From Paraburkholderia flava (GTDB taxonomy: Bacteria; Pseudomonadota; Gammaproteobacteria; Burkholderiales; Burkholderiaceae): DNA of 64,000 bases. Positions 19,760 through 29,732 of this stretch are shown here, piece after piece. Below the pieces are notes generated by a model. The model worked only from the letters and a program-made list of their open reading frames with translations. It had not been told where the DNA came from and searched no databases. The stretch is from assembly GCF_004359985.1 (NCBI RefSeq), contig NZ_SMRO01000002.1:124001-188000 (forward strand), read 5' to 3'. The translations under genes were made by a program, and so were the position numbers. Every line of letters starts with the position of its first letter. Position 1 is the stretch's first letter.

Positions 19760-21397
19760 ATGACGTCCTTCAACTGGCAAAACCCGTATCCGACTCCGCG
19801 TCTCCCCGTGTTCGCGCGCAACATCGTTTCGACCTCGCATCCGCTTGCGGCACAGGCGGGACTCCGCATGCTGTGGAAGGGCGGCAATGCCGTCGATGCG
19901 GCGATCGCGGCGGCCGCGGCGATTACCGTCGTCGAGCCGGTGTCGTGCGGTCTCGGTGGCGACGCGTTCGCGCTGGTGTGGGACGGCGCGAAGCTGCACG
20001 GGCTGAACGCGTCGGGCGTATCGCCGGCCGCGTGGAACGTCGACTACTTCAAGCGCAAATACGGCGAGGAGAACGGCCTCGCGATCCAGCCGAAACGCGG
20101 CTGGGACGCGGTGACGGTGCCCGGCGTGATCGCCGGCTGGGAAGCGTTGCACAGCAAGTTCGGTTCGCTGCCGTTCGCGGATTTGATGGAGCCGGCCATC
20201 GAGATCGCCGAGCGCGGTCACGCGGTCGCGAGCATCGTCGCGTACAAGTGGGCGGCGGCCGTGCCCGAGTTGAAGGATCAGCCCGGCTTCGCGCAGACGT
20301 TCATGCCGCGCGGCCGAGCGCCGGAAGTCAGCGAACTGGTGCGCTTTCCCGGCCACGCGAAGACGCTGCGCCGGATCGCCGAACAGGGACCGCGCGCCTA
20401 CTACGAAGGCGAAATCGCTGAACAAATCGCCGCGTTCGCGCGCGAGGGCGGCGGCGCGTTGACGCTCGACGATCTGCGCAACTATCGCGCCGACTGGGTC
20501 GAGCCGATCGGCAAGGATTATCGCGGCTACACCGTCCATGAGATTCCGCCGAACGGTCAGGGGATTGCCGCGCTGATCGCGCTCGGCATCCTCGATCAGT
20601 TCGACGTGAGCGCGCTGACTGTCGACAACATCGAGTCGCAGCATCTGCAGATCGAAGCGATGAAGCTCGCGTTCGCCGACGTCTATCGCTATGTTGCCGA
20701 TCCGCGCTCGATGGATGTGACACCCGAGCAGATGCTCGACGACGCGTACCTGAAGTCGCGCGCGAAGCTGATCGATCCGAAGCGCGCGACGCATTTCGAC
20801 TTCGGCATGCCGCCGGCGGGCGGGACGATCTACATGTCCGTGGCCGACGAGCGCGGCATGATGGTGAGCTTCATCCAGTCGAACTATATGGGCTTCGGCT
20901 CCGGCATCGTGGTGCCGGACAGCGGCATCTCGTTGCAGAACCGCGGCTGCGGTTTCTCGATGGATCCGAAGTCGCCGAATGTGGTCGAGGGCGGCAAGCG
21001 GCCGTTCCACACGATCATTCCGGCGTTCCTCACGCAGCAGGTCGACGGTCGCCAGGAAGCGGTAATGAGCTTCGGCGTGATGGGCGGCGACATGCAGCCG
21101 CAGGGGCATCTGCAATCGATCGTGCGGATGCTCGACTACGGTCAGCAGCCGCAGGCGGCATGCGATGCGCCGCGCTGGAAGGTCAACCGCGACTTCACGA
21201 TCGATGTCGAATCGACGCTCGATGCCAACACCGCACGCGCACTCGAGGGGCTCGGTCACACGATCAAATCCGTCGACGATCCGTACATGGACTTCGGCTC
21301 CGGCCAGTACATCTGGAAGCTCGACCGCAACGAGCCGGAACGCGGCTATGTCGCCGCGAGCGATAGCCGTCGCGACGGGCTCGCCGCAGGGTTCTGA
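19760..21397 (+). CDS. Gamma-glutamyltransferase family protein (YwrD-like)
   Basis: N-terminal-nucleophile hydrolase, 545 aa, of the kind that self-cleaves into two subunits and hydrolyses or transfers gamma-glutamyl groups. The expected catalytic Thr is T356 in PPAGGTIYMSVADERGMMV, and the early GGNAVDAAIA (41-50) and LGGDAFALVWDG match the family. No signal peptide is visible, so it probably acts in the cytoplasm, unlike periplasmic Ggt. ATG 19760 begins the family-like sequence. An MHS transporter follows 153 bp downstream, suggesting uptake and cleavage of a gamma-glutamyl compound. Confidence 0.88.
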   Translation: MTSFNWQNPYPTPRLPVFARNIVSTSHPLAAQAGLRMLWKGGNAVDAAIAAAAAITVVEPVSCGLGGDAFALVWDGAKLHGLNASGVSPAAWNVDYFKRKYGEENGLAIQPKRGWDAVTVPGVIAGWEALHSKFGSLPFADLMEPAIEIAERGHAVASIVAYKWAAAVPELKDQPGFAQTFMPRGRAPEVSELVRFPGHAKTLRRIAEQGPRAYYEGEIAEQIAAFAREGGGALTLDDLRNYRADWVEPIGKDYRGYTVHEIPPNGQGIAALIALGILDQFDVSALTVDNIESQHLQIEAMKLAFADVYRYVADPRSMDVTPEQMLDDAYLKSRAKLIDPKRATHFDFGMPPAGGTIYMSVADERGMMVSFIQSNYMGFGSGIVVPDSGISLQNRGCGFSMDPKSPNVVEGGKRPFHTIIPAFLTQQVDGRQEAVMSFGVMGGDMQPQGHLQSIVRMLDYGQQPQAACDAPRWKVNRDFTIDVESTLDANTARALEGLGHTIKSVDDPYMDFGSGQYIWKLDRNEPERGYVAASDSRRDGLAAGF

Positions 21398-21550
21398 TTT
21401 CGCCGCACCGGTTGTCCAGCCGCGCGACGCATTTGCAGCGTCGCGCGCTCGGGCCATCCGGTGCGCCTGCGATCGAACTCGCATCGCACAACTTCGTATC
21501 CGCGTATTTGCATTAACCCCGCTCGTTTCGAAGCAGGGAGGAGACCTCGC

Positions 21551-22891
21551 ATGACCTTTTCCACGCCGCCGTCCGCATCGGCCGACGCTTACCCTGCTGC
21601 TGCGCCGCTGTCGCGCAGCATGGTCCGGCGCATCGTGTTTTCGTCGTCCGTCGGCAATGCGCTCGAATGGTTCGACTTCCTCGTCTACGGCTATTTCGCG
21701 TCGATCATCGCGAAGCAGTTCTTCCCGACCCACGACGAATGGCTGTCGACGATCCTCGCGATCGCCACCTTCAGCATCTCGTTCCTGATGCGTCCGTTCG
21801 GCGCGGTGGTGCTCGGCATCTATGGCGACCGCAAGGGCCGCAAGGCCGCGCTCACGCTCGCGATCGCATTGATGATGGTCGGCACGTTCACCATGGCGGT
21901 GATGCCGTCGTATGCGGTAATCGGCATCGCGGCACCGATACTCGTGCTGCTCGCGCGGCTCGTGCAGGGCTTTGCAGTAGGCGGCGAATTCGGCAGCGCG
22001 ACCGCGTTCATGGTCGAGCACAGCACGTCGCGACGCGGCTATTACGCGAGCTGGCAGTTCGCGAGCCAGGGTCTCGCGGCGATCACTGCGGCGGCATTCG
22101 GTTCGCTGCTGACCGCGTGGCTGCCGGCCGAATCGCTGACGAGCTGGGGCTGGCGCGTGCCGTTTGTGTTCGGTCTGCTGGTCGGGCCCGTCGGCTACTA
22201 CATCCGCTCGCATCTCGACGAGACACCCGAGTTCGTCGCGGCGCAGCGCGAGCGTGCGAATGCCGCGAAGGCTGACGGCGAGGTCGAGCAGAAGGGCGTG
22301 TCGTTCAGCAATCAGTGGGTGAACCTGATTCTGGCGATCGGCATCGTCGCGCAATCGACGGTTGGCGTGTACGTGCTGCAGCTCTACATGCCGATGTATG
22401 CGGTCAAGCAATTGCACATGGCCGCGGCTGCGTCGTTCGGTGTCGTCGTGTTGAACGGCGGGCTGCAGTTCCTGCTGTCGCCGGTGATGGGCGCGCTGTC
22501 CGACCGCATCGGCCGGATCCGCATCATGCTGACGACGTCGGTGCTGATGGGCGTGCTGATCTATCCGATGTTTGCGTTGCTGGAACGTCATCCGACCATC
22601 GGCTGGCTGTTGCTGCTGCAAGGCATGGCCGGCATCTTCAAGGCCGCGTACTCGGGACCGATGCCCGCGCTGATGTCCGAAATCTTCCCGACGCGAGTGC
22701 GCTCGACCGGCCTTTCGATCGCTTACAGCATCGGCGTCACGATCTTCGGTGGCTTCGCGCCGACCATAGTAGAGACTTTCATCCATTTAACCGGCGACAA
22801 GCTCGCGCCGAGCTATTACGTGCTGACGGCGGCGGTGCTGTCTGGCGTGTCGCTTGCAGTCGTCGGGTGGCGCATGCGTCGCCGGCCCTGA
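21551..22891 (+). CDS. MFS transporter, metabolite:H+ symporter (MHS) family
   Basis: Inner-membrane proton symporter, 446 aa, twelve predicted segments. SSVGNALEWFDFLVYGYFAS is the MHS-family start, and RPFGAVVLGIYGDRKGRK is the loop 2-3 signature shared with citrate, ketoglutarate and shikimate permeases. A strong GGGAGGAGAC site precedes ATG 21551. It lies downstream of the gamma-glutamyltransferase gene and is followed by a strong terminator, so the two probably form one unit. Substrate is unknown, likely an organic acid or amino-acid derivative. Confidence 0.87.
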   Translation: MTFSTPPSASADAYPAAAPLSRSMVRRIVFSSSVGNALEWFDFLVYGYFASIIAKQFFPTHDEWLSTILAIATFSISFLMRPFGAVVLGIYGDRKGRKAALTLAIALMMVGTFTMAVMPSYAVIGIAAPILVLLARLVQGFAVGGEFGSATAFMVEHSTSRRGYYASWQFASQGLAAITAAAFGSLLTAWLPAESLTSWGWRVPFVFGLLVGPVGYYIRSHLDETPEFVAAQRERANAAKADGEVEQKGVSFSNQWVNLILAIGIVAQSTVGVYVLQLYMPMYAVKQLHMAAAASFGVVVLNGGLQFLLSPVMGALSDRIGRIRIMLTTSVLMGVLIYPMFALLERHPTIGWLLLLQGMAGIFKAAYSGPMPALMSEIFPTRVRSTGLSIAYSIGVTIFGGFAPTIVETFIHLTGDKLAPSYYVLTAAVLSGVSLAVVGWRMRRRP

Positions 22892-22941
22892 TCCCGATAC
22901 GCAAGGCTTGCGCGCAGCGCGCGCGATACCAGTAGAATCCA

Positions 22942-22973
22942 CAGGCGGCCCGTGATCGGGCCGCCTGTTTTTT
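22942..22973 (+). terminator. Intrinsic terminator after the MHS transporter gene
   Basis: An 11-bp GC-rich stem (22942-22952 with 22957-22967) over a TGAT loop is followed by six T. It ends the ggt-like/MHS transcription unit. The remaining ~235 bp to 23210 shows no gene; it should hold the promoter of the ferritin-like gene. Confidence 0.93.
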
Positions 22974-23210
22974 ATGGATCGTTCGCCTGATGTCTTGCGC
23001 CGAAATATTTCAGCAAGGGCTGCCTGGAACTGCCGGGGGGCGGCACGGTCTGTGCTGAGTGATAAGCACATTTGCGTAACACCGTCTAAGATGCAAGATA
23101 CACACGGGTTACCGATTTCAAGGCGCTGTATCTGACACGGTGGGCGGCCAGGCGAAACGAGGCGTTTAGGCATGCTCCATGAGTCGATATAGCTTTGGGA
23201 GCACCAGACA

Positions 23211-24038
23211 ATGCAAACCAGACCCATACACGTAATGCCCTGGCGTATCGAAGATATCGACCTGACCCGCATCAACCGTCAGCGGGCAGTCGCGAACGAG
23301 GACCTGCTGCTGCTGCTCTGTGCGGCATCGTTCATCGAAAGCGGTTCGGATCTCTACACGACCAATCTCAGCACGTTCTTTAACGACGACCCCGAAGTGT
23401 CGGCATGGCTCAACAGCGAGTGGGAGCCGGAAGAACTCCAGCATGGCCGCGCGCTGAAAACCTACATCGCTTACGTGTGGCCCGAGTTCGATTGGGACAC
23501 CGCATTCCGCAACTTCTTCGAAGAGTATTCGAAGACCTGCTCGGTCGAGGGCTTCGAAAAATCGCGTGCGCTTGAGATGGTCGCACGCTGCGTCGTCGAG
23601 ACGGGGACGGCGACGCTTTATCGCGCGATCGGCGAGTGCTCGGACGAGCCGGTGCTGAAAGAAATCACCGACAACATCCGCACCGACGAAGTCCGTCACT
23701 ACAAGCACTTTTTCAAGTACTTCAAGAAGTACAACAAGATCGAGGGCAACGGTCGCTTCGCCGTGCTCGGTGCGTTGATGCGCCGGGTGATGGAGATCAA
23801 GAACGAGGACTCGGAGATCGCGCTGCGTCACGTGTTTGCGATCCGCTATCCGGAGCGCGTGAACGACTCCGCGTATAACCGCGAACGTGCCGCGCGGGTC
23901 AATGCGCTCGTGCGTCGCAATCTGTCCGCGGACATGTGCGTGAAGATGCTGCTGAAGCCGCTCGATCTGCCCGCGAAGATTCAGCCCGGTGTTCACTATC
24001 CGCTGGCGAAGATCACGCAGCACGTGTTCTTCCGCTGA
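23211..24038 (+). CDS. Ferritin-like diiron protein (unknown oxygenase/desaturase-like)
   Basis: 275 aa, all-helical. A complete diiron ligand set is visible: E43 in FIESGSDLY, E75xxH78 in EPEELQHGR, E130 in VVETGTATLY and E160xxH163 in RTDEVRHYKHFF. This two-ExxH pattern is that of ferritin-like oxidases such as acyl-ACP desaturases, but the protein is shorter than those. GGGAGC precedes ATG 23211. It appears to be a single-gene unit, with the next gene 117 bp away. The substrate is unknown; iron-dependent oxidation is inferred only from the ligands. Confidence 0.82.
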   Translation: MQTRPIHVMPWRIEDIDLTRINRQRAVANEDLLLLLCAASFIESGSDLYTTNLSTFFNDDPEVSAWLNSEWEPEELQHGRALKTYIAYVWPEFDWDTAFRNFFEEYSKTCSVEGFEKSRALEMVARCVVETGTATLYRAIGECSDEPVLKEITDNIRTDEVRHYKHFFKYFKKYNKIEGNGRFAVLGALMRRVMEIKNEDSEIALRHVFAIRYPERVNDSAYNRERAARVNALVRRNLSADMCVKMLLKPLDLPAKIQPGVHYPLAKITQHVFFR

Positions 24039-24155
24039 GCGTGAATGTGCATGCATGCCGACACGAAGCAGGCCGGCATGTCGCATAACGACGAATGGCC
24101 CGCAACGCGGGCCATTCTGTTTTACGCACGATCCTGTGAACGAAAGGAACCGACG

Positions 24156-24680
24156 ATGTCCGATGCCGCCGACCGCAAGCACGCGCTCGACCAGCAGACC
24201 TTCGATGCATGGCCGCCGTCGCTGCGTACGCTGTTCGACGGTACGTCGCTGACGGAGAAGATGGGTTTCACCGCATCGCTGATGTTCGTCGATGCGAACG
24301 GCGACATCCGGACTTCGCTGCTCGGGCTGGGTGAGCTGTATGCGGACGATGCGCGCACACTGTATGTCGCGTTGTGGCCGCAGTCGCGTGCGGCGCGCAG
24401 GTTTGCCGAACACGGCGACGCGGGTGGTCGCGCGGCGCTGAGCTTCGTGCTCGACGACGCCTTCTATCAGCTTCGGCTACGGATGATGCCGTTGCCCGCC
24501 ACGAACGGATCGACGCTCGCGTGTTTCGCGGGAACGCTCGAACGGGGTGAACTGCAGCGCGTCGGCTACGCGCATCTGACGAGCGGCATCACGTTCGAAC
24601 TCGGTGTCGATCGCGATACGGTGCTTGCACGCTGGCAGACGCAGATCGATGAGTTGAAGCGCGCCGCCGGCCGCGCGTAG
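24156..24680 (+). CDS. Unknown protein, possibly flavin split-barrel fold
   Basis: 174 aa, soluble. The pattern FTASLMFVDANGDIRTSLLG followed by TLYVALWPQSRAARRFAEHG and ALSFVLDDAFYQLRLRMMPL resembles pyridoxamine-phosphate-oxidase-like split barrels. In that fold, a strand with a small-molecule contact precedes a helix carrying basic residues. ATG 24156 follows AAAGGAAC; an upstream in-frame start would run through the intergenic region. It ends about 70 bp before the convergent rhlE stop. Fold assignment is tentative. Confidence 0.68.
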   Translation: MSDAADRKHALDQQTFDAWPPSLRTLFDGTSLTEKMGFTASLMFVDANGDIRTSLLGLGELYADDARTLYVALWPQSRAARRFAEHGDAGGRAALSFVLDDAFYQLRLRMMPLPATNGSTLACFAGTLERGELQRVGYAHLTSGITFELGVDRDTVLARWQTQIDELKRAAGRA

Positions 24681-24750
24681 TGTGCGGCGGCGTGTGCGCT
24701 TTTAGACGGGGGCGTATGCGTCGCACCCGCCACAACCGTAACCGTAACCG

Positions 24751-26283
24751 TTAGCGTCCGCGCTGTCCGCTGCGCGTAGCACCACGCGGCCCAGCCGGCG
24801 CGTTGCCGTGCGAACGGCCGCCGAGCAGCGCACCGGGATTGCCGCCCGCCGCCGGTTTGGCTGGCTTGCGCGGCGCGTGAGTAGCGCCGGCTGCATCGTG
24901 TGCGCCGCGATTTTGCGACGGTGCTTTCGGCGCATGAGCAGGCTTGGCACCCGCATGCGACTTCGGTTGCTGCGCGCCGGCGGCCGGCCGCTGACCACCT
25001 TGCGATGCCGGCTTCGACGGCTTCGAAGGCTTCGACGACTTCGCAGCACCCTCACGCTTCGGCGCACCCTGACGCGGCGGACGTGCGTCACGCCCACCGC
25101 CGCCACCCTGACCGCGACGCAGGATCGGTTCCGGCTTCGCGTTCGGATCCGGCTCGAAGCCCGCGATCACTTCCTGCGGCACCGAGCGCTTGATCAGCTT
25201 CTCGATGTCCTTCAGCAACTGCAGTTCGTCGACGCAGACGAGCGAGATCGCTTCGCCCGTCGCACCCGCGCGACCCGTGCGGCCGATCCGGTGCACGTAG
25301 TCTTCGGGAACGTTCGGCAAATCGTAGTTCACGACGTGCGGCAGTTGATCGATGTCGATGCCGCGCGCCGCGATGTCGGTCGCGACCAGCACCTGCAGTG
25401 TCGCGTCCTTGAACTCGGACAGCGCGCGCGTGCGCGCCGACTGGCTCTTGTTGCCGTGGATCGCGAGCGCGCTGATGCCGTCCTTCGTCAGCTGTTCGGC
25501 GAGACGGTTCGCGCCGTGCTTGGTCCGCGTGAACACGAGCACCTGAAACCAGTTGTGCTGCTTGATCAGATGCGTGAGCAGCTCGCGCTTCTTGTCGCGA
25601 TCGACCGGATGGATTTTCTGCGCGACCAGTTCGGCGGTTGTGTTGCGACGCGCGACTTCGATCAGCGCCGGCGAGTTGAGCAGATTGTCGGCGAGCGTCT
25701 TGATCTCGTCCGAGAACGTGGCCGAGAACAGCAGGTTCTGCCGCTTCGGCGGCAGCTTCGCGAGCACGCGCTTGATGTCGTGAATGAAGCCCATGTCGAG
25801 CATGCGGTCGGCTTCATCGAGCACGAGGATTTCGAGCTGCGACAGATCGATGGTTTTCTGCTGCATGTGATCGAGCAGACGGCCCGGCGTTGCGACGACA
25901 ATATCGACGCCGCTGCGCAGCGCACCGATCTGCGGATTGATGCCGACACCGCCGAACATCACCGTCGACTTCAGCTTCAGATACTTGCCGTATGCCCGCA
26001 CGCTTTCTTCGACCTGCGCGGCGAGTTCGCGCGTAGGCGTGAGGATCAGTGCGCGCACGACGCGCTTGCCCGACGAGTGCGCGGGCATCATCGTGAGGCG
26101 CTGGAGGATCGGCAGCGTGAAGCCGGCGGTCTTGCCGGTGCCGGTCTGCGCGCCGGCGAGCAGATCGCCGCCGTTCAGAACGGCCGGGATCGCCTGCAGC
26201 TGGATCGGGGTAGGGGTGGTGTAGCCGAGCTCGTTTACGGCACGGACCAGCGGTTCGGACAAGCCGAGGGAATCGAAAGACAT
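24751..26283 (-). CDS. rhlE: DEAD-box ATP-dependent RNA helicase RhlE
   Basis: 510 aa. The Q motif starts [20 protein letters not shown]. Helicase motifs follow: [10 protein letters not shown] (I), VATPGR (Ib), LDEADRM (II), FSATF (III) and [10 protein letters not shown] (VI). After about residue 380 comes a basic, Gly/Pro/Ala/Lys-rich disordered tail of ~120 residues, as usual for RhlE and likely for RNA binding. It acts in RNA unwinding during ribosome assembly and mRNA turnover. ATG 26283 gives the standard N-terminus. It is convergent with the preceding small gene. Confidence 0.94.
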   Translation of the reverse strand: MSFDSLGLSEPLVRAVNELGYTTPTPIQLQAIPAVLNGGDLLAGAQTGTGKTAGFTLPILQRLTMMPAHSSGKRVVRALILTPTRELAAQVEESVRAYGKYLKLKSTVMFGGVGINPQIGALRSGVDIVVATPGRLLDHMQQKTIDLSQLEILVLDEADRMLDMGFIHDIKRVLAKLPPKRQNLLFSATFSDEIKTLADNLLNSPALIEVARRNTTAELVAQKIHPVDRDKKRELLTHLIKQHNWFQVLVFTRTKHGANRLAEQLTKDGISALAIHGNKSQSARTRALSEFKDATLQVLVATDIAARGIDIDQLPHVVNYDLPNVPEDYVHRIGRTGRAGATGEAISLVCVDELQLLKDIEKLIKRSVPQEVIAGFEPDPNAKPEPILRRGQGGGGGRDARPPRQGAPKREGAAKSSKPSKPSKPASQGGQRPAAGAQQPKSHAGAKPAHAPKAPSQNRGAHDAAGATHAPRKPAKPAAGGNPGALLGGRSHGNAPAGPRGATRSGQRGR

Positions 26284-26486
26284 AGGGACTCTTTGCAATG
26301 CAATTGGGCGACCGGCATCGACGTGGCCGGGAAGTGCGTTCCACGTTCCGACTGACGGAGACGCAGGGCTTCGGCTGTGGGGCCGGTCGCGGGAAAATCG
26401 GCGGTACGCGGGTTCGTGTACCGGATGCATCGACGCGCTATGCAGACACGTCGACTGGCGTTAAGTTGCATTCGCCGCGGTGGGCA

Positions 26487-27107
26487 TCACGCGACATAGC
26501 GCGCGACGCTGACGAATTGACACAGGCTGCCGGCCAGCACGAACAGGTGCCAGATGCCATGGCCGTGCCGGATGCGCTCATCGTTGATGAAGAAGTAGAT
26601 ACCGGCACTGTAGATGACGCCGCCGGCGACGAGCCATGCGGTTCCCGCGGCCGGCAACGCTTCGACCAGCGGGCGGACGGCGACGAGCGCGAGCCATCCC
26701 ATCAACACGTACAACACCATCGACACGCTGCGGGTGCGGCGGCCGAGCGTGAGTTCCTGCACGATGCCGAGAGCAGCAAGCCCCCAGCTGACGCCGAACA
26801 GCGACCAGCCCCACGGTCCGCGCAACGTGACGAGCGTGAACGGCGTATAGCTGCCGGCGATCAGCAGGTAGATCGCCGAGTGGTCGCACTTCTGGAGAAC
26901 CGCTTTCAGGCGCGGGTTGCGCACGCTGTGATAGAGCGTCGAGATCGCGTACAGCGTCAGCAGCATCGCGCCGTATACCGCGAAGCTGACGACCTTGTAC
27001 GCGTCGCCGTCGAGCGCGCCCATCGTGACGAGCGTCGCCAGTCCCACCACCGACAGCACCGCGCCGACGAGGTGGGTAATACTGTTCAGACGCTCTCCAG
27101 CATGCAC
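26487..27107 (-). CDS. Hemolysin III-family (PAQR-type) membrane protein
   Basis: 206 aa with seven predicted membrane segments. Conserved family features are ERLNSITHLVGAVLS at the start, STLYHSV, CDHSAIYLLIAGSYTPF and the late GHGIWHLFVL, whose His residues form the metal site typical of PAQR/HlyIII proteins. I chose GTG 27107 because AAGGAG sits 7 nt upstream and family similarity starts there; an ATG 17 codons earlier has no site. The role is uncertain, probably membrane homeostasis or a hydrolase rather than a true toxin. Confidence 0.85.
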   Translation of the reverse strand: MHAGERLNSITHLVGAVLSVVGLATLVTMGALDGDAYKVVSFAVYGAMLLTLYAISTLYHSVRNPRLKAVLQKCDHSAIYLLIAGSYTPFTLVTLRGPWGWSLFGVSWGLAALGIVQELTLGRRTRSVSMVLYVLMGWLALVAVRPLVEALPAAGTAWLVAGGVIYSAGIYFFINDERIRHGHGIWHLFVLAGSLCQFVSVARYVA

Positions 27108-27155
27108 GCTCAGGCTCCTTGTTGTGCTGCGTCGATCATTACTGCCGCAGCCCTG

Positions 27156-27198
27156 CAAAAAAACGAAGGGCGCGGCCGCGATGGTCGCAGGCCGCGCC
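27156..27198 (-). terminator. Intrinsic terminator of the cytochrome operon
   Basis: GGGCGCGGCC (27167-27176) and GGCCGCGCCC (27189-27198) make a 10-bp stem. Read on the minus strand it is followed by TTCG and then seven T. It lies 21 nt after the stop of the triheme cytochrome gene and upstream of the HlyIII gene. Confidence 0.85.
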
Positions 27199-27218
27199 CC
27201 GGTAGCGTCAAACGCCTT

Positions 27219-28517
27219 TTAGTCGAGCGGCGCCGAACGCAGGTCGCTCACCTGCTGCGGCGACACCGCCGTGCCGTGGTTGCCCCACGTCTGACGGATG
27301 TACGTGACGACGGCTGCAACTTCCTGATTCGACAGCGACTGCGCGAACGGCGGCATCCCGTACGGCTTCGGATTGCCACCCGTGCTCGGCGGGTAACCGC
27401 CGTTCAGTACCATGCGGATCGGGTTCACAGCCGACGGCATCTGGATCGACGGATTGTTCGCGAGCGGCGGGAAGTTCGGCGGCATGCCGAGACCGTTCGC
27501 CGAGTGACACTTCGCGCAGTTGTCCAGATAGATCTTCTTGCCTTGCTGCGACAGCTCGTTGCCGAACTGCGGCGACGTCTGCAACTGCATGGTCTCAGGC
27601 GCTTCGCTCTTCTGCGGGATCGTCTTCAGATACGTCGCCATCGCACGGATGTCGTCGTCCGACAGATACTGCAAGCTGTTGTGCACGACTTCGGCCATCG
27701 GGCCGAACACCGCGCCGCGTTCCGACACGCCGGTCTTCAGCAGATCGGAGATGTCCTTCAGGTCCCAGTCGCCGAGGCCGGCTTCCTTGTTCGACGTCAG
27801 CGACGGTGCGTACCAGTTCTGCAGCGGGATCAGGCCGCCGGCAAACGCTGCCGAATTGACCGGACCGCCCATCAGGTTGATCGACGTGTGGCACATCGCG
27901 CAGTGACCGAGACCGTCGACCAGATACGCGCCGCGATTCCACTCGACCGACTTCGTCGGATCCGGCTTGTACTCGCCTTCACGGAAGAACAGCGTACGCC
28001 AGCCGATCAGCAGGTTGCGGTTGTTGAACGGGAACTTGAGTTCATGCGGACGGCTCGGCACCGACACCGGCGGAACCGAACGCAGGTACGCGTAGATCGC
28101 GTCCGAATCGGCGCGCGTGACCTTCGTGTAGCTCGTGAACGGGAAGCCCGGATAGAGCAGGCTGCCGTCCTTCGAACGGCCCGTGTGCATCGCGCGGTAG
28201 AAGTCGTCCTGGCTCCACTTGCCGATGCCGTCCTGGTCGTCAGGCGTGATGTTCGGCGTGAACATCGTGCCGAACGGCGTGGCCATCGGCAGGCCGCCGG
28301 CGAATTCCTTGCCGCCGCGAACCGTGTGGCAGGCGATACAGTCGCCGGCGCGGGCGAGGTACTCGCCCTTCTTGATCAGCGCGGCCTGGTCGGCGGGCGT
28401 GGCTGCGACGGCCGAGCCGTTGTGCAGGTTGTCGCCACCCGACCACAGGACGGGGACGAGCGCGGCGGCTGCAACAACGATGACAGCCGAAAGGGCGAAC
28501 AGGGACTTGCGTTTCAT
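27219..28517 (-). CDS. Membrane-anchored triheme cytochrome c
   Basis: 432 aa. An N-terminal hydrophobic segment (residues 5-25) anchors or exports the protein. Three CxxCH haem-binding motifs follow: CIACH (60-64), CAMCH (206-210) and CAKCH (334-338). The three-domain layout is that of the cytochrome subunits of membrane alcohol, gluconate or sorbitol dehydrogenases, which pass electrons to quinone or an oxidase. No dehydrogenase subunit is adjacent. The partner is instead the diheme cytochrome 21 bp upstream. Confidence 0.9.
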   Translation of the reverse strand: MKRKSLFALSAVIVVAAAALVPVLWSGGDNLHNGSAVAATPADQAALIKKGEYLARAGDCIACHTVRGGKEFAGGLPMATPFGTMFTPNITPDDQDGIGKWSQDDFYRAMHTGRSKDGSLLYPGFPFTSYTKVTRADSDAIYAYLRSVPPVSVPSRPHELKFPFNNRNLLIGWRTLFFREGEYKPDPTKSVEWNRGAYLVDGLGHCAMCHTSINLMGGPVNSAAFAGGLIPLQNWYAPSLTSNKEAGLGDWDLKDISDLLKTGVSERGAVFGPMAEVVHNSLQYLSDDDIRAMATYLKTIPQKSEAPETMQLQTSPQFGNELSQQGKKIYLDNCAKCHSANGLGMPPNFPPLANNPSIQMPSAVNPIRMVLNGGYPPSTGGNPKPYGMPPFAQSLSNQEVAAVVTYIRQTWGNHGTAVSPQQVSDLRSAPLD

Positions 28518-28538
28518 TTGAGTATCTCTCCCGGTGCC

Positions 28539-29273
28539 TTATTGCGGTTCGCTGCCGCAGGCAAGCGGAGTCTTCATCGAGCGGGCCGGTGCCGGCACGG
28601 GGTTTTGCGGCGCCGACTGCGACGACAGCCACGTGGCGACGGCGTTCACGTCGTCGTCGGTGAGGCGCGTGGCGATTTCGTGCATGCAGTCAGGGGCGAT
28701 TGCGTGACGCGAGCCCGAACGCCATGCGCCGAGCTGCGCGCTGATGTAGTCGGCGTGCAGACCGACGAGGCCCGGAATGGCTGGTTGCATACCGGTCAGC
28801 GCCTTGCCGTGACACGCGGCGCACGCGGGGATCTGCCGCGACGCGTCGCCGTTCAGCACGATCTCGCGACCGCGCGCGACGACCGATGCCGGTGCGGTCG
28901 GCTTGGCCGGCGCCGGGTACGGCGGACGCTGCTGCGAGAAGTACGTCGCGATCTGATGCAGGTAGTCGTCAGAGAGGTACGTGACGAGGTAGTTCATCGG
29001 CGGGTACTTGCGGCGGCCTTCGCGGAAATTCTGCAGCTGGTTGTACAGATAGTCGGCCGGCTTGCCCGCGAGACGCGGGAAGTAATCGTTGTCCGTCCCC
29101 TGCCCATGCACACCGTGGCAAGCGGTGCAGCCTTGCACGCGCGCTTCCATCGTATCGGGGGCCTTGGGTTGGGTCTGCGCATTCGCAGCGCTATAGACGC
29201 CTGCGCTGCCGATCAACAGAAGGGCGAGCAGCGGGCGGAAAATGCGTCTTGAAGACACGCGTAACTCCATCAT
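28539..29273 (-). CDS. Diheme cytochrome c (cytochrome c4-like)
   Basis: 244 aa. Signal peptide RIFRPLLALLLIGSAGVYSA ending near ANA (residue 32). Two haem motifs follow, CTACH (49-53) and CAACH (151-155), in two similar halves as in cytochrome c4. It is likely a periplasmic electron carrier. The start could be ATG 29273 or 29270, or GTG five codons in, which has GGAG at good distance. It is first of a two-gene operon with the triheme cytochrome. Its partner oxidase is not in the window. Confidence 0.88.
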   Translation of the reverse strand: MMELRVSSRRIFRPLLALLLIGSAGVYSAANAQTQPKAPDTMEARVQGCTACHGVHGQGTDNDYFPRLAGKPADYLYNQLQNFREGRRKYPPMNYLVTYLSDDYLHQIATYFSQQRPPYPAPAKPTAPASVVARGREIVLNGDASRQIPACAACHGKALTGMQPAIPGLVGLHADYISAQLGAWRSGSRHAIAPDCMHEIATRLTDDDVNAVATWLSSQSAPQNPVPAPARSMKTPLACGSEPQ

Positions 29274-29732
29274 TAACGGGGACCTGACCGAACTTCGAGC
29301 GGCTCGGTGAGAAAAGGTAGCCGGCGCTGCGGCGACGCAGCATTCTATCATCGATGAGTGATGGTGACTATTTGCCCAGGCCGACGCGGTTTGGTCATCA
29401 AGCGTCTATGCGACAGTTTGACGCAGAGACTTTTGCGTCGCGCGGAAGGGCGTGCGCCGGGCCGGACAGTGCTGCGGTGAATCGCGCGATGCGCGAGACG
29501 CGAAGAACCTCGCGCACATGAGCCGGGCCCGCGTTCTGCGTCGCGCCACGGCGGCCCGCGCACGATGAGTGAACCGATGCGCCGCGCAGCCATCGAAGCG
29601 TACACTCGATGATTCCCGGCAGCGGTTGAGTGGGGCTTTCGCGCCCGGTTCCTCGATGCCTGCACGCTCCTTCGTTTCGCCTTTCAGACTGCTTTTAATC
29701 TGCTCTTCAACTTCGTTCTCCCCGGATTCCCC
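29274..29732. other. 459-bp noncoding region between divergent cytochrome and copC genes
   Basis: No reading frame here looks like a gene. It should hold two divergent promoters. One weak hairpin is visible (GACGCA 29420-29425 with TGCGTC 29434-29439, 8-nt loop). Apart from an ordinary GC-rich composition, nothing else stands out. Confidence 0.6.

Noticed and set aside
19589..22786. 1065-codon minus-strand frame over the ggt-like and MHS genes
   Set aside because: Very His/Arg/Asp-rich and antisense to two clear genes with normal codon use; no similarity recognised.
24732..24752. Short tandem AACCGT repeat at the rhlE stop codon
   Set aside because: Only three 6-bp units, partly coding for the stop region; too short to claim a function.
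26298..29252. 984-codon plus-strand frame over the HlyIII and cytochrome genes
   Set aside because: Mirror of three genes with unmistakable motifs on the minus strand.
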